DNA from: Epiperipatus broadwayi
Taxonomy: Eukaryota; Onychophora; Udeonychophora; Euonychophora; Peripatidae
Direction of reading: 5' to 3'
NCBI GenBank assembly: GCA_028023455.1
Contig: JAQFVV010006475.1
Coordinates: 186,001 to 250,000 of the forward strand
Length of the DNA stretch: 64,000 nt
Each line of letters starts with the position of its first letter. Position 1 is the stretch's first letter. Positions 45,884 to 60,157 of the stretch are shown here, in pieces. Below the pieces are notes generated by a model, which worked only from the letters and a program-made list of their open reading frames with translations, ran no database searches and was not told the DNA's origin. Made by a program: the position numbers and the translations under genes.

Positions 45884-45999
45884 TTATTGATGATTGACAC
45901 AACAAGGGCTTAAATTTTGTGTGCATTATTAAATTGACTGATTTATAACCTTGTGTAGAAGTTCACCCCGGTGGTCAGATACAATATACAATGTAATAT

Positions 46000-46330
46000 T
46001 GTAATGGTCATATATCCAGAGCTTTGGCAAATTATACCAAGGCTAATCTAGATGAGGGGTTGAGACCTCAGAATCTGATCACACCTCAGCTCCTTCACCA
46101 ATACTCCCAAGTTTTACTACCCTATGAATAACATATATGAGGCTACACTCGGACTCTTCTAGTTTACGTGCCGGCAGTAGAAAAGGGTAGAACATGAGAC
46201 TCAGGGAATAAATGACTCAATTACTATATAAATATCTAAACATACACATCTATGGCTACTTAGATAACACATATGTGGTCTTAAACTAACATGATAATTT
46301 AAAATATTTAATTGGATGGTAATGAGCTAT
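46000..46330 (+). repeat. Start of a + strand LTR, TGTAATGG type
   Basis: TGTAATGGTCATATATCCAG at 46000 opens a stretch homologous to the - strand LTR start at 10006. It follows the end of the solo LTR by under 20 bp. Its right end is not found; the listed end marks only the recognisably similar part. Confidence 0.45.
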
Positions 46331-49329
46331 GAATAGGACATTGAATGTGAATACATTTTATTGAAGCGGAATCTGAGATTCAGATTGCGCTTCACAGCCC
46401 ACCTCAAATCTTCCGCTATCAAACTAAATTCAAACCCTATTCTTGCGTATATATTCCGTTCACTAACACATTTTTTTGTCCTTTTTTTATTATTATTATT
46501 AACTAACATACTTATTAACGAAGATATATGCATAAATATCTGAATTTAAATACACACACACACAAAAAAAATAAAAGTAATAAATATAGTATTTAAAAAG
46601 GGAATATGTATATGCAATAGGTAATGGAGGATTAATTGTAACAAGCTTATAATATCAAAATATATTTTCTGTATTTTTTTATTTATAAAAGTTATAGTAA
46701 TTATTTATTGATTGCAGCTCATATACATAGATATTGTAGAGACAAACGTACTGAGCAAATAAAAGTTTGTTATATGTCATTCTATAAAATTTTGTTTTTA
46801 AATTATTTTTGCTATTAAACTTTACTTTTCTTTTAAATCCAATATGGAAGATGCATTGTAATTAGTTAAAATTAATTAAAGGTGAGAAACTTAATCTTGT
46901 ATAATCTTCTAAAATAACTTTAATTAAAAGTTTCTCTAAAATCAAAATTAGAAACTAAACTAATTGATTTGCTTTTGTCACAAACATTTTTTTTATCAAA
47001 TTTATTTCTGTTTGAATACTTATCTAACAATGGCATCTTCCAGCACAATGGATAAAGATTATGTAAAAATTCTTTTGGGAATTAGATTAGAGAAAATGAT
47101 TAGCAATAACCAATCAAGAAAGGATTCCACAAATACCAAGGCATGGCATAAAATGAATTAATTTTACACACAGAGGAACTAAGACAGTCAATGAGAGCAG
47201 TTGCCAAGTAAATTTGCATTCGTTTAATTTCAATGTGTCGTGAGTAAATCCACTTCACCTTTCTCGCCGTTTGAGATGGCCTTCCCTGAAATCTGTGCCC
47301 ATGGATCCTGATACTCATAGACTATAACTATATGCCTGTTTGTTAAATAATGAACTTACTACTTGCCTGAATAACTATGCTCATCAAACTAAATCTAGTT
47401 CTCTGAGGGAAATCTGAAAATCATCAAAAGAACAGCCAAGTTTGTACAGAGGTAATCATTTTAAATGCTGCTAGACTCTTAAATTTACCTTGAATAATTT
47501 TAACTCTCACCTATCTGTTTCTTTAAACATTTTGTAAAGCCTTTTATTTATAAAATTTAATATTAATTATGAATTAATTTGTAAATTCTTACCTTTTAGT
47601 CAAGTGTACCTTGTTCTTTCTATATAACTTAGCTGTAATCTCTCCTACATTAAACCTCTCCTGAACAATTATTATTTCTTAATTTCATGTCTATGTGGCA
47701 ATATTTTATTTTCATTATTATATTTTATATTTTCATATACTAAATTATATGTTGATAATTTCCCCCAGGATCGCAAATGCTTACGCTATCTCTTTTAGTA
47801 AAAGAAAACCTTCCTTACTTTTCAGAGGGTGATTAATCTAGTATTTTTTAAAACAAATTTGTTATTCTTATTATAGTGGGTGCCTGCAAGTCTGGGAAAT
47901 AAAATCAGAATCTGATAATTATTATACAATGTTATTTTCGAAAAAAACTAAGCAAAAATCTGTTTTCTTAGAAATGTGGTTTTTTTTATTAATTAAATAA
48001 TAGCGCCAACTTCTAAAAACTTTAAATATATTTATAAGAATTAAATTAATATTACTTTCTTGAAATCACTAACCACCACCGACTTTATATATATTTAATA
48101 ATATGTAAAATATTTATTTATTAAAGCATTCAAAACCAAAGATTTATATTAGTTATACGTTGTGGGAAGTTTATGTGTAATTTAAAGTAATACAGGGGGG
48201 GGGGAGAAAACCTCTAGTTCTATGAGCTATTATATTAGCATTAAGTGTAATTCTTCCATATCCACGTAGTAAATCAAATCATACCAGTACGCTGGGTTTT
48301 TATCAATAAAGATAGGCGATAGTTCTTTATTTCTTAGTTTTAAGTATATATATTTATATTAATTCAAGCGTTACATATATACTGGCCTTAAGTTCTATAT
48401 ATACATTTGTGCTTCATTTATTTTACTCCCACAAGGACAAGGTGTGTAAACCCCTTGGGACTTCTTAAGCACTAGATATGATTGCATAGGGTTTGCTCTG
48501 GCAAAAGCCCAGCCTATGGCAATTCAATAAAGCGCATTCTTCGTTGTTTATGACCTGACCCTGCCAATGTTTGCAGATTGTTGCCTTCTTTAGCTGTAAA
48601 TTGAAGCACCTTCTTGGATCTCAGAATAGATCTCTCCATTGCCATCATGCTTGTACCGCTCTCCCATATTTCATTTTCGTTAAAGCCTAGCAATGCTCCT
48701 AAACCGTACTGTTATGATTATGCTAAATGGATTGTCATTTTTATATTTTCATTCACACTTTCATATACGCTATTTCTGCCACAATTATTATTTCATAAAT
48801 TAGCTTCCCACATACATTCTTATTTTGCAAATGCGAATACTATTTTATTACTTAAACATAATTACTGTTTGCCATCAAACTCAATAAACTTATGTATTGG
48901 TTGAGGGCTGTTGTTTTATTAATGGTGGATTTAAAGAACTTTAAATAACTATAGTCTAGCGCTATTATTAAAAATCTTAGATATACCATGTAATCTGTAA
49001 ATTATTGACATATAATTAGCCGCATTAGAACAAAGCCATAAATTATTTGTTATTGCTGATTAAATACATTCGTTTTACAGCATTGTAAGAGAGGTTAATG
49101 TCATCTAAGGGAGATAAATACCCATTTTATTTACATTTTAACACAAATAACGTTTGCAATCATATATATATCTCAAGTTAACTTAATAAATCTTATATAT
49201 ATTTCTAAATATCTAAATCATTGTTTCATTTATTGAATATTAATAAGATCGATGTTATATAAAAGGTTTCATTTACTAGATGATCGAATCTCGCTAACAA
49301 TAATATTCTAGACATGAATAATTTCAAAT
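46331..49329. other. No gene recognised
   Basis: Frames here are short. One at 47031-47161 (MASSSTMDKDYVKILLGIRL, then KAWHKMN) recalls the first helix of a Myb/SANT-like domain but lacks the other helices. Frames at 48614-48904 and 46327-46533 look like chance. The left part is likely the body of the LTR that starts at 46000, and the right part the body of the - strand LTR that starts at 49545. Confidence 0.4.
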
Positions 49330-49545
49330 TAAGAGTCTTTTTGTGTCATGTCTTTGTGATGCCAGTGGGGAGAAAAAAATTAGATCAGTATCATTGGAAT
49401 TGTTGCTCATAAGTTGGTAGATCTGGAAAATAGGGCAGATTTCATGAGTGTTCCTGACTTATGTATCTTGCGCATGATTGGACTCGAGGTACTTTTGCCT
49501 AGATGCTAGATCTTGTTATATGAAGAGACAAAACCGATCGGTACA
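49330..49545 (-). repeat. Start of a - strand LTR, TGTACCGA type
   Basis: On the - strand it starts TGTACCGATCGGTTTTG at 49545 and is similar for about 215 bases to the LTR starts at 25296, 33514 and 34179 (for example CAAAAGTACCTCGAGTCCAA and ACATAAGTCAGGA). The left end is unknown. Confidence 0.5.
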
Positions 49546-49737
49546 TTATATATATTTATTAAAAGAAATCAATACTAACAATATGACAATAGTGTATGAG
49601 GTTACATAGCAGGTGTTTAATGATGAGTGAATGGGGTACAAAATCTCATCTCTACACTTTATACATTTTTATCAATTAATTATTGCCATTCTATTAATTA
49701 GGTTATCTACGGTTAATATGCCTGACTTATGCCATGT

Positions 49738-51148
49738 CATGCCAAGGTTAAACATACAAGAATGACCATGTTAATTATAATTTATTTATTAATATTGCAT
49801 AATGAGCAATAAGGGCGCTCCCTATATAGATCATATATATAAACTAGATCTGGAGTTCAGATCAATGCTGAACTGAATAATATAAAGGAAGATGAACTGG
49901 CACTTTGCAGTGGAGCTTCTGAGACTATGGCATTACATAAACTAAATAATGGTTGCAACTCGAATGTGCAATTACTCTGAGGATTCAGTACCAAGTACTT
50001 GGTTACTGTGGGCCGTATGACTTGCTATCACAAAATACATGTGATTGGAGCAGCTTGTACAACAATCTGGACATATTCCAGTTCTAAAATAAGATAATGG
50101 CATGACCCTTAAACCCTAAGCCCATTTTTAAAAGAAAACTGTCTGAACTAAGAATAATGGAGTGACCCTTACACCAAAGCCCATTTTAATAAGAAATACA
50201 TATAGCAAGATGTAATGCACAAATGTGCTTCATAAAGAGACACATTCAAAACACTTTCTAAAATATAAACATTAAAATTAATCAAGCACTAAATCTTTAG
50301 TTTTGGTCTGTGAAACTACTGTACGCCTGTTTGTAAATTAGCATACTTAAACATGCTAAAAGGGGTTATTTAAAAGAGATCTAGTTTACCCGGTAATCCA
50401 TATAGTTTATAATAATAAACCAAGAGGGAGTAAATCATATTTGGGACTTAATCATGCCAAGGTTAAACATACAAGAATGACCATGTTAATTATAACTTAT
50501 TTTTTAATATTGCATAATAAGCAATAAGTGCACTCCCGATATAGATCATATATATATAAACTAGATCTGGAGTTCAGATCAATGCTGAACTGAATAATAT
50601 AAAGGAAGACAAACTGGCGCTTTGCAGCAGAGCTTCCAAGACTATGACACTATATAAACTAAATAATGGTTGTGACTCGAATGTGCAATTACTCAGAAGA
50701 TTCAGTACCAAGTACTTGATTCCTGTGGACTGTACAACTTGCTATTACAAAATACATGAACATTTAATTCCGGTGATCAGAGCAGCTTATACAACAATCT
50801 GGACCCTCATGTTCCAGTTTTAAAATAAGATAATGGTGTGACCCTTAAAACCTAAGCCCATTTTAAAATAAAGCTATCTGAACTAAGAGTAATGGGGTGG
50901 CCCTTACACCAAAGCCCATTTTAATAACAAATACATATAGCAAGCCATAATGCACAGATGTGCTTCATAAAGACATTCACAATACTTTCTAAAATATAAA
51001 CATTAAAATCAATCAAGCGTTAAATCTTTTGTTTCGGTCTGCGAAACTACTATATGCCCAGGGATTAATTGAAAGAGATCTAGTTTTCCCAGTAATCTAT
51101 CGTTTATAGTAATAAACCAAGAGAGAGTAAAACATATTTGGGACTTAA
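49738..51148. repeat. Tandem duplication of about 0.7 kb
   Basis: Unit 1 (49738-50452) and unit 2 (50453-51148) share order and most bases, both starting CATGCCAAGGTTAAACATAC and ending near CATATTTGGGACTTAAT. A few indels separate them (for example extra bases in unit 1 around 50330-50370). No coding frame. It adjoins the - strand LTR start at 49545, in the place where a 3' internal block would be. Confidence 0.85.
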
Positions 51149-54100
51149 TTAACTAATGATTTACAATATGCCTTAAAACATCATTCTTGGTATTATTTAA
51201 CTAAATTCAATCATTTAACATGAAAACCTGAATTATATTAAGCTAAAACATAGTAGCTTAACATATATAAAAGTAGTTTTCAGACTGCAGATTTATTTAT
51301 GTGCTAAAAAGCAATTCAAGATTATTGAGAGTCAAATTATCTCTCTACTGTCATAATATTTAATAATCTCCGCTCTGTGATGGGATAGCATAATTAATGA
51401 AATATCAAATAAACAAAGTAAGGAAGGCATATCTGCAGATTGGATAGATTAAGAATAATAACTAAAATAGTTATTATGATTAACAGAAAGATTATTAGTT
51501 AACTTTTAATTAGGCAAGATTTTACATTATTATTTTAAATGAAGGTACATTAAGATATTTAAATCAGTAAGTACAAATTCATTACAGAGTTTTAATTATT
51601 AATAATAATTTTAAATTAACAGTATGTGCGATTTATAATATAGCTAGCTTTAGAAAATTATAGAAATGATTTATTAAAACTTAATTTAAGAGCTCTGCAG
51701 AAGATTAGTTACCGATCATCTTGCTGAGGTGCTTGCATGGCATAGATCTTAGTAGGCTGCTGTTTTAAACTCCCTCCAACTCCTAGTCCAATTTTCCCAC
51801 AAGAAAGAAGGCATAATAGGCCTTCTAGCCTTGGGTCTTCATCATCAATTTTGGCATAGCACCTAGCTGTATTCGATCACAATTAAGAGTTAGCTAATTT
51901 TGAATTAAAACTGGTGTTTTTTATAGAACATCTTTCTCACCCCCTCACAAGCCATTAAAAGTTGTTTACAACTTTTAATTTTCAATTTTTAATAGCCAGC
52001 ATAAATTTTAATAAGAACAAAAGATCTGGCTTGGCTATTGACAAGTGGTGCCAGACTAATGATTTTGTCTTTGCCCTTTGAACTTTTATTTTTAAATCTT
52101 TAAAATCCTTGGCTCTCAGTTTACAATTTAATGAAAAGTATTTCTGAGAAACCGATGTCCTTAATTCTTTATTTTAAAAAAAAGAGATTTAAGGTTCCAA
52201 CGTTCTAGCATATACATAAGACAGACACCCCTAAATTTAAGATTTATATGCGAATACCAACAAATCTGTAAATTGAATAACTTAAAAGATAATTTAGAAA
52301 TATAATTTAGAAAATCTGTAATGTTTACTAAATCTATATCACATTACAATTCCCTTCGCATATACACATAAATATGCTCCCACATATACAACAATGTTCA
52401 CAACTTATTTTAAATTTATTAATTTAATCATTTTAAAATTATAACCGTGTATACATTATACACATACAAACATTAATATGAATATTAGATGTGTGTGCAG
52501 ATACAAATACATGCACATACATGTAAATACATGCTATTATAAATAATTTAGTATTAAATTAACTAATATACATGGACTTGGATGGGTTTAAACAAGAGAA
52601 AATATACTACTATGGAACATAGTAGGTGTATCAGGATGATGAATAAAGCATACTGTTTCAATATATGGTTTATTTTTGAAAATTGTTGGGGATTTATAAT
52701 ATTTTAATTGTTAATTGACTGAAATATATATTTAAAATTGATTTTTTAAATGAATTCATTGTACCATGAAAGTTGACCAGCAAACAGTAGAGATGATCAG
52801 TAATCTTTCAGGTTGACCCAAATTTAAGTTATATTATTAATGCAACCTATTTTACTTATTTTAAAAAAAAACATTGAATAATATTTAAGACAAGAACTAG
52901 CATAAACTTAAGTAATCAATTATTATCAGATACTTATAATTTTGCTAGATTAGTTGTTTGTTGTTATTATGAATAATAATTGTAGGCACTTAGAAATTTC
53001 AACATAACTAATCTCTAAACATGGCCAAAATACAATAGATGTGTGTAGACATATAGAAACTAAATCTATTTTTATTATCAATATGACTAATCTCTATGTA
53101 ACCAAAATCCAATAGATACATATAAACACATAGAAAACAATAATCAAATTAAGTAAATTGCAAACAATAAATGAAATACAAGGTTATACAACAAATAGAG
53201 TTTAATAAATGATACAACTCATGATGTCTTTATACCATATTTGAACTGAGATATTTTAGGCATGAATTTTAGAATATATAAATAACTCATGGAAAAAAAT
53301 AGTTTGATAAATGTTAAATAGCCTTTGGCAGGGTAAAGGCCTGTACAACACTTTTATACAAAAATGGTGAAGATAATATTAACTAATCTTGCCAATATTC
53401 AAGTCATGAGGTTATGAATAGTTTTCATTCCCATTTTACCTGTCAGAACACAATCACATTTACTGATTGATGATTGATAGTTACTTTGACTGATATTGAA
53501 ATAACTATCTCAAGATAAGAATGCATGAGGTTTGAAAAATTTTCCAAATTTAAGGTTTAATCTCATAGCACAGTGGTGAAATCGGCTACTGTTGCACCAT
53601 AAGACTTCATATGTAAAAGATATCAAAGATTTTTTTAAAGTTTTCCATGTGCATAGACAGACAATATTACAGCATTGACTTAATCCAGCTAATGTCTGAA
53701 TTAGAAAAAAAGGTTCTGATATATAATTTTTTATAAATTTTATACTTCAATTTTTATTTTAATCTACTCATTATTGTCTTGAAAAAAAATAACTAGAATG
53801 CTAATGGAAATTTAATAACTTCCTAGTTATCTTTTCTTGAACTTACACACATTTGACATATAGAGATATTTGAAAGTCCAGGTATTTCAAATCTTTAGTT
53901 CACCTGATAACAGAAAGTTATTTTGTGAAATACATTTATTGTAAGAGAGATTTGTCTGAAACTTTTATGAATCAGTGGATAGTTGCATCAAATAGATTTG
54001 GACATAATAGGGGATGCTTATTTTAAGTCAGCTTTATATATTTCATAGTGCTAATGCTAATTATTAGATATATTCATTATTTTATGATACTTATTATTTC

Positions 54101-55336
54101 AAATAGTATTATAATATTGATATCATTTCTTTTCATTTTGTGCGAAAGCAGCTTAATGAGGAGTGTGCCAGACAATTTCAAACTCTACTTGATTTTTTTT
54201 TATAGTTCAACTATTAATTATTGTATATTGTGCCAACTGAAATTTGGTGTAAATTCAGTATGAGATGGAATGTCAAGTATATATATATTTATTCTCGGTT
54301 GATTTTAATAGAGAATGTATTAGCCAAAGAGCAGTAAAATTGGTTACTATGACAACAAGATATAAAGGCAAAAAATGTATTACTACAACATAAAATTATG
54401 AATTAATTTTATTTGTTTGAAATGCATATATAAATATTAAAGTTTATAGTTTTTTAATAAAATTATTGTTTCTATTGTAAATATTTTGGTTATTGTATTT
54501 ATAAATAATAGATTATAAACAATACACACAAATATTTAATGTTTTAATGTTTATATGATATATCTAATGATTATTAAAAAAAATATTTATTTATTATTAT
54601 TGTTGTAAAGGTGATTTTAAACATGGAACATGGTGATTTCAATATAAAAGTAAATAATGAGCATAACGTTAGTGTTCATGACATCAATTGTAAGAGATTA
54701 TAAATAAGACTGAATGATTCAAATTTGCTCTCTGACATTCTGATCTTCTTAGATGCAAACTTCATATTTTTAACAGTATTTACTTATTGCTTATAAAATT
54801 GATGAGTAAGTAGGATTATATTTATCCAGAAAAACTAGATAGGATTACTGAGAATTTGTTAAAGGAATAAGAAAGTCATCCTAAGTATTTCCCTACTAAA
54901 AATGTATATTGTGTGCAAACAAAATGTTTCAGTAATGAAATATAAAAGCTAACAATGTACTATTGTATATTAGAATTGTTTTTATCTGCAGATAAAGTTT
55001 TATAATGTTGATGAAGTGATTGAACTCAGGATTTAAATCAGTTTATTTGTATGATGTACCATCAGAAATAGAGATTGGCATCTGTTCATTCATGATGCCA
55101 TTATAATATTAAATATCTTCAAAATGAAGGATAAAATTTAATACTTGGAAAATATTGGAATTAACTAAATATGCATTGTTTGGCTAACTTTTTGTTACTT
55201 TTATTTGGATTAGATTAATAAATGTTGATAAATTATAGCTTACAGAATAGCCATTGGAACTATTGTGTTACTTTTAAATATTATACAGGTGGATGGTGAT
55301 TAGAATCAGGTCATGTGTTAATATATATATATATAT
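51149..55336. other. 4.2 kb AT-rich stretch with nothing recognised
   Basis: No frame longer than about 70 codons, no repeat shared with the rest of the window noticed, no RNA gene seen. A more GC-balanced patch at 51700-51880 is the only local change in composition. Confidence 0.5.
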
Positions 55337-57385
55337 TGTAATGAGCACAGACAACATTACATTATTTTTTTTATTATTAAACATTAAAATAAAAAGTTCG
55401 CATTAAAAAAATTTTTTTTTAAGACAGAAAAATTGAAAATAAATTCTACCTTAAATTCGTATATATATAAATCGCACAGAGGAGAAAAATTATTAAAATA
55501 AAACTTTATTAAAGAAAAAGTATTTTAAAACTAAATTTTAAAAAGATTTGGAGATAAAATTATATCTTTAAATTTATCTTTAAATATATCTTTGGATTTG
55601 GAAAACAGGTTAATTAATGTTATGGAAATGATTATTTTAATTAGTCCAAGTGAATAAGCCCTTGGCCATTTAAATGTATAAACAATGGTCAGATAGGAAA
55701 ACAATAGAAACTTTTAGCAAATAAAAAGAAATCCCTATGGAATCGGACCTCAGCGAAAAGACCACCATCATCGATGACGTAATGTTGAGTCAATCCTTAA
55801 GATTAATATAAATGGGAAAGTTGGAAATTATTAGGATTATTAAGAGAGGAGTGAGATGTGTTAAGTCAGAGAGTTGGAGGTGAAGGGATTGAAAGATGCA
55901 CTTTCAATTCCTTCAGTTGTTATAAAAATGGAAAAATGAAACATCGCTTTTCTTATACTGAGGACAACAGGATCATCGGGGGATTTAATGTGGATTCCAA
56001 ACGGCATGCAATGAATGAAGAGGAACGTTGAAAAAAAAATCGTAAGAACTTTACAAACATTTTGAAACACTAAGAACTTTAAAATATAAACTTTCTCAGT
56101 CTTTAATTTATTAAGAAATAGAATCCTATCTGACCAACATTATTTATTAATTAGTTATAATTTTATTTAATGTATTTCTTTTGTAAAATCATTTCCATTT
56201 ATTTATTTATTTGTTCTTTAAGTTTTATTATATAGATTTGTAAAGTTATATTAGGGGAGGGTAATCTTAGGTTATTTGTTTCGTAGTTAAATTGGGTCAG
56301 TGGATTGGATATATTGGTGTAGTTAGTAGATGTAATGCAAGATTCGCTACGGGCAGAATCGTTTGTATATGCCACACTCACCCGTTTGCCTATGGAAGGA
56401 ATTATAAGTCGGAGACCGCAGTTTCTTTCTATGGAGTTTTTTTTATTGCTCTTCTTGTCAGGTAGATGTATGTATTCCTATCTGACGAGAGGCAATTTCT
56501 TCTCTTAACTTTTTGTGCTGCCGTATTTCGTATTACATTGAATACATCGATATATCAGATGAATAGGCGTTAATTTGACTGCGAACTTTTGGCCTAAGGT
56601 TAAATAAGGATAGAATATTTTCTTTCAAATGCAAATCTATGTAGTCTATTCATACTCGACACTAAATAAAAATGCATTAAATTTAAGTTGTTTATAGACA
56701 CTTGCATGGATTGGTTATCGGTTAATTATGTTTTGGGTTTTCATAGGTGATCAAAATATATAGACATTCGGTAAATACTGATACCTTACGGTGAGTATCT
56801 AAGATGTATTTATTCGGATGTCTTTTAAGTTATTGGTGTTAATGCAGTGTCTTATGATGAACACCATTGGGTTTCGTGTATTCCCTATGCAATTGACGGT
56901 ATCAATGATTTTGTATTTTGATCGTTTGTTTACTTTGAAATGTTTTTAACCGTGTAATCTATGTAACCGATCTATACTCAACATTATAAAACAAACTTTC
57001 ATAAATCCATCTGTGCAAACTTAATTAAAATGTAAACTTATAATATTATAAAAATTAAAATGTAAATTTAAATTATAAAATCAAATTAAAATCTAAAATA
57101 AACCTACTAAAATAATAATGTTAAATTTTATATATATATATATGTGCGTAAATAAATTTTTGTATGTTAATTACTGGCAGTGGCTTATTTTATTTATTTT
57201 TTAATATTGAAATATAATTAGATAAGATATTATATTATTAAATCTCTGCTACTCCCTGAGCTAGTGACTTGGGCTAACGACCGGAATCAATCTGCCTACT
57301 TTATAAATTTTTCTAGGTTCAAATGCCTAGATGGCGCCCTGTAGTGCAGATTACGTTAAGCTCGCTTTCTCCAGATCGTTATAAT
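55337..57385 (+). repeat. Solo LTR, older relative of the array LTRs
   Basis: It starts TGTAATG with CATTAC 17 bases on, ends CGTTATAAT, and is 2,049 bp, close to the array LTRs. Shared blocks in the same order include the AGCCCTTGG segment, the ACAACAG...ATG.GGATT segment near 55965, ATTGGATATATTGGTGTA at about 56300, the hairpin at 56457-56486, ACATTGAATACATCGAT and GCCTACT...GGTTCAA. No primer-binding site or coding sequence follows, so it is solo. Confidence 0.75.
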
Positions 57386-58121
57386 ATATATATATTTTAC
57401 GCATTTAATAGTATAATACTTATAAATATAATTCATTGCTATATCTTAGGTTAGATAATCATTCGTTTTTATATATGTGAAATAGAAAGAAATTCAAATT
57501 AAATTGAAATATTCTCTTATTTTTTAACTGCAAATTATTTTTTGAATATGCATCTTATAAATATTGAAAACTATTGTAGTAATTATTTATTGGTATTTTA
57601 TTTGAGAGATAAAGTGAATTATTATATTTCATTTCAATTAATAATTTTATTATGAAGATTAGTTAAGTCATTAACAAGAGTGTACATGTGTAACAAAATT
57701 TTTTCATGTCAAATAAATATATATTATAAATTAAACATTATATAGGTGAATTTTAATGTATAAACATTACTCTATTAATATTAATTTTAATGGAGAATAT
57801 ATTTTATATTTAATTATAGTGTATGTTTCAAACATCTATTGTCTCTTTGTATTTTTTATATATTTATTGGAAATAAATTTTAAATTCATTTGAAACAAAT
57901 AAACTTTCTTTAGTTGTCATTCAGTTTATAATGCAAATCTATTGTCTAATAATATTTGGATGAATAACAGTCATGTATTGACTTACATCTTATAGTTTAT
58001 AATAAATACTGATAAGACAGTCTGGGAATTAAGCGATTGGATTGGATTGGTAAATGTTCATACAATTACATGTTATTTTGTTTATTTAATCCAGTATATT
58101 ATCATTTAACCAAGTACATAC
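57386..58121. other. Spacer between solo LTR and LTR array
   Basis: AT-rich, no frame and no repeat recognised. Homology with the array begins sharply at TGTAAC, 58122. Confidence 0.5.
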
Positions 58122-60138
58122 TGTAACAGTATATGCCGTTATATTAATTTAAAATTAGAATAAAAATGGTGTTAAGTTCATAAATAAAAAAACTAAAAGC
58201 TAAAATTAAAGAATTGTTCAATGTATGTATATATATTCACACAGATGCAAAACTTTAAAAATCAGATCTAAAGATAAAATATTTTTGTAAATGGAAATGA
58301 TGTGTTTATTATTTAAATGAAAAGCAAATTAGCCCTTGGGGCTCTTATATAAAAAAGTCAGATAAAGATATAGATAAGAGAATAAAAATAAATTAGAATG
58401 TCCAATAGAAGCATTAATCAATTGCTCGGACCTTAATGGAAATTATTGGAACAGGAAACAATGTTCAATGAATCCGGAGGAGTACTATAAAAGAAAAAAA
58501 AATTCAAATTAAAACAGTTCCAGCTTGATTCTGTGAGAAGGGTGATAAGATGCATTTGTCACTCTCTCTCTCCCTTATTTCAAATGAAATGACTGTAATA
58601 CCAAGATTGAACCAGCTAAGGCCATCTCCAGAACAACAGACTGGTCTTTCAAATAGAGATGTCGCAGGAATTGGCGCCAGGAACCGGGATTCTTCTACTG
58701 TAAGACATGAACTGTAAAATCTAAAAGTAATTAAGAACTTTCGTTAAGATTGGACAAGCTTTTAATATTCAGCTAACCTAAATTTTAAAATGAAATTTTA
58801 TCTGACTTAAGTTTCCAAATTAATTATTGTTTAATTTTTATACATGTGACTTTGCTAAAAATCATTTCCATTTTTCTTTTTCTTTTTATTAATATTTATT
58901 GTATAAATTATTTAAATGCATTAAATTTAAGTTGGGTATAGACACTTGCATAGATTTGTTAACATTTTAATTATGTTTTATTTTCATATTTGATTAAAAT
59001 ATCTAGACATTCGGTAAAAAATGATATCTTACGTTGAGTATCTAAAATGTATTTATTCAGATATCTTTTAAGTTATTGGTGTCAATGCAGCATCTTATGA
59101 TGAATGCCATTGGGTTTCTTGTAAATTTCCCTCTGCAATTCCATTAATGACTTTATATTTTGATCATTTATGTTTATTTTGAAATGTTTTTAACCATGTA
59201 ATCTATGTAGCTGATCTGTACTCAACATTAAAAAACAAACTATTATAAAATTTATCTGTGCGAAATTATATAAATGTTAAAATTAAGTCGGGCATGAATG
59301 GCTATATAGATTTGTAAAGTTATATTAATTAATTAAGGGAGGGTTAATCTTAGGTTGTTTCATGGTTGGATTGGGTCAATGGATTGGATATATTGGTGTA
59401 ATTAGTAAATGTAGTATGAGGTCTGTCACGTGCAGGATCACATTATATGCCGCACACACCCTTTTTGCCTATGAAAGGGATAGTAAGATGGAAAATGCCC
59501 TCCCTATGAAGTTTTTTTTATTGTTCTTCTTGCCAGACAGATGTAGCATTCCTGTCTGGATGAGAGTCAATGTCTTCTCTAACCATGCTGTTCAGATTAC
59601 ATTCCTGACAGTATGGTATTTTGTTCTGTCGTATTCATGTTGCATTGAATACATCGATGTATCAGATGGATTGACATCGGTTTGAATACGAACTTTTGGC
59701 CTAAGGTTAAATAAGGGATAGAATATTTTCTTTTCAAAGGCAATCTATGTAGTTTATTTATACTCACCACTTTTAAAAAAAATATTCTTAAATTCATCTG
59801 TGAGGATGGTTTAAAATTTTAAAATAATAATTTAAATTAAAAGTTAATATTCAAATGTAAAATAATAAATGTTATTCCTCAAATTTTAAATATTATATAT
59901 GTGTGTTAATAAATGTTTGTGTATTAATTAAACAAATTAAACAAAGTTATATATTATTATCTCTGTATCTCCTGTGAGCTAGTGGCAAGGGCTGATGGTC
60001 TTAATAAATAAAGTTGGATCTTTGTTAGAGCATATCTGCCTACTCTGTAAATTTTTTAGGTTCAAGTAGTCTAGTGGTGCTCTGTAGTGCAGATACGGTA
60101 AGACTGCTAGCTTCATTCTTCTCCCAGACCATTATAAT
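58122..60138 (+). repeat. Array LTR 1
   Basis: A TATA box (CTATAAAAG) lies at 58485-58493, followed by a short frame (LISNEMTVIP, LRPSPEQQTGLSNRD, stop) that ends beside a donor-like TACTGTAAGA. A polypyrimidine acceptor-like tract precedes the hairpin at 59533-59559. Further on are ACATCGATGT and the LTR end ATTATAAT. It lacks the 60-bp palindromic insertion of units 2 and 3. Confidence 0.75.
59533..59559 (+). other. Conserved hairpin in the LTR (also 62104-62130 and 56457-56486)
   Basis: CCAGACAG and CTGTCTGG form a perfect 8-bp stem with an 11-base loop, ATGTAGCATTC. In the older solo LTR the stem is GTCAGGTAG with CTATCTGAC. Two pairs have changed on both sides (C-G to T-A), one became G-T, and the solo copy gains an extra G-C pair. 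The hairpin begins at a predicted acceptor (CTTCTTGCCAG). An RNA structure role such as packaging, export or translation is possible. Confidence 0.6.
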
Positions 60139-60157
60139 TGGCCTCCCAATGTGAGCC
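60139..60157 (+). other. Primer-binding site of array unit 1, tRNA-Lys type
   Basis: TGGCCTCCCAATGTGAGCC directly follows ATTATAAT. It aligns to TGGCGCCCAACGTGGGGC with one inserted base and a few substitutions. The same sequence is at 62740-62758 after the second LTR. Confidence 0.6.

Larger units (their letters stand above)
43320..45982 (+). repeat. Second copy of the 10-12.8 kb LTR (solo), with a Helitron
   Basis: Collinear with 10008-12776 but without the Penelope and tRNA insertions and with a Helitron at 45027-45883. It ends GTCAGATACAAT with no primer-binding site or coding sequence after it, as expected of a solo LTR. About 1.8 kb without the insertion. Confidence 0.65.

Noticed and set aside
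47031-47161. Possible Myb/SANT-like helix (KAWHKMN)
   Set aside because: Only one weak helix-like block; the downstream frame has stops and lacks the other conserved aromatic positions.
48614-48904. 96-codon frame
   Set aside because: Hydrophobic, no motif, no neighbour supporting a gene.
59362-59685. 107-codon frame in array LTR 1
   Set aside because: The frame is not kept in unit 2, where indels near 62095 and 62135 shift it; the hairpin explains the conserved part better.
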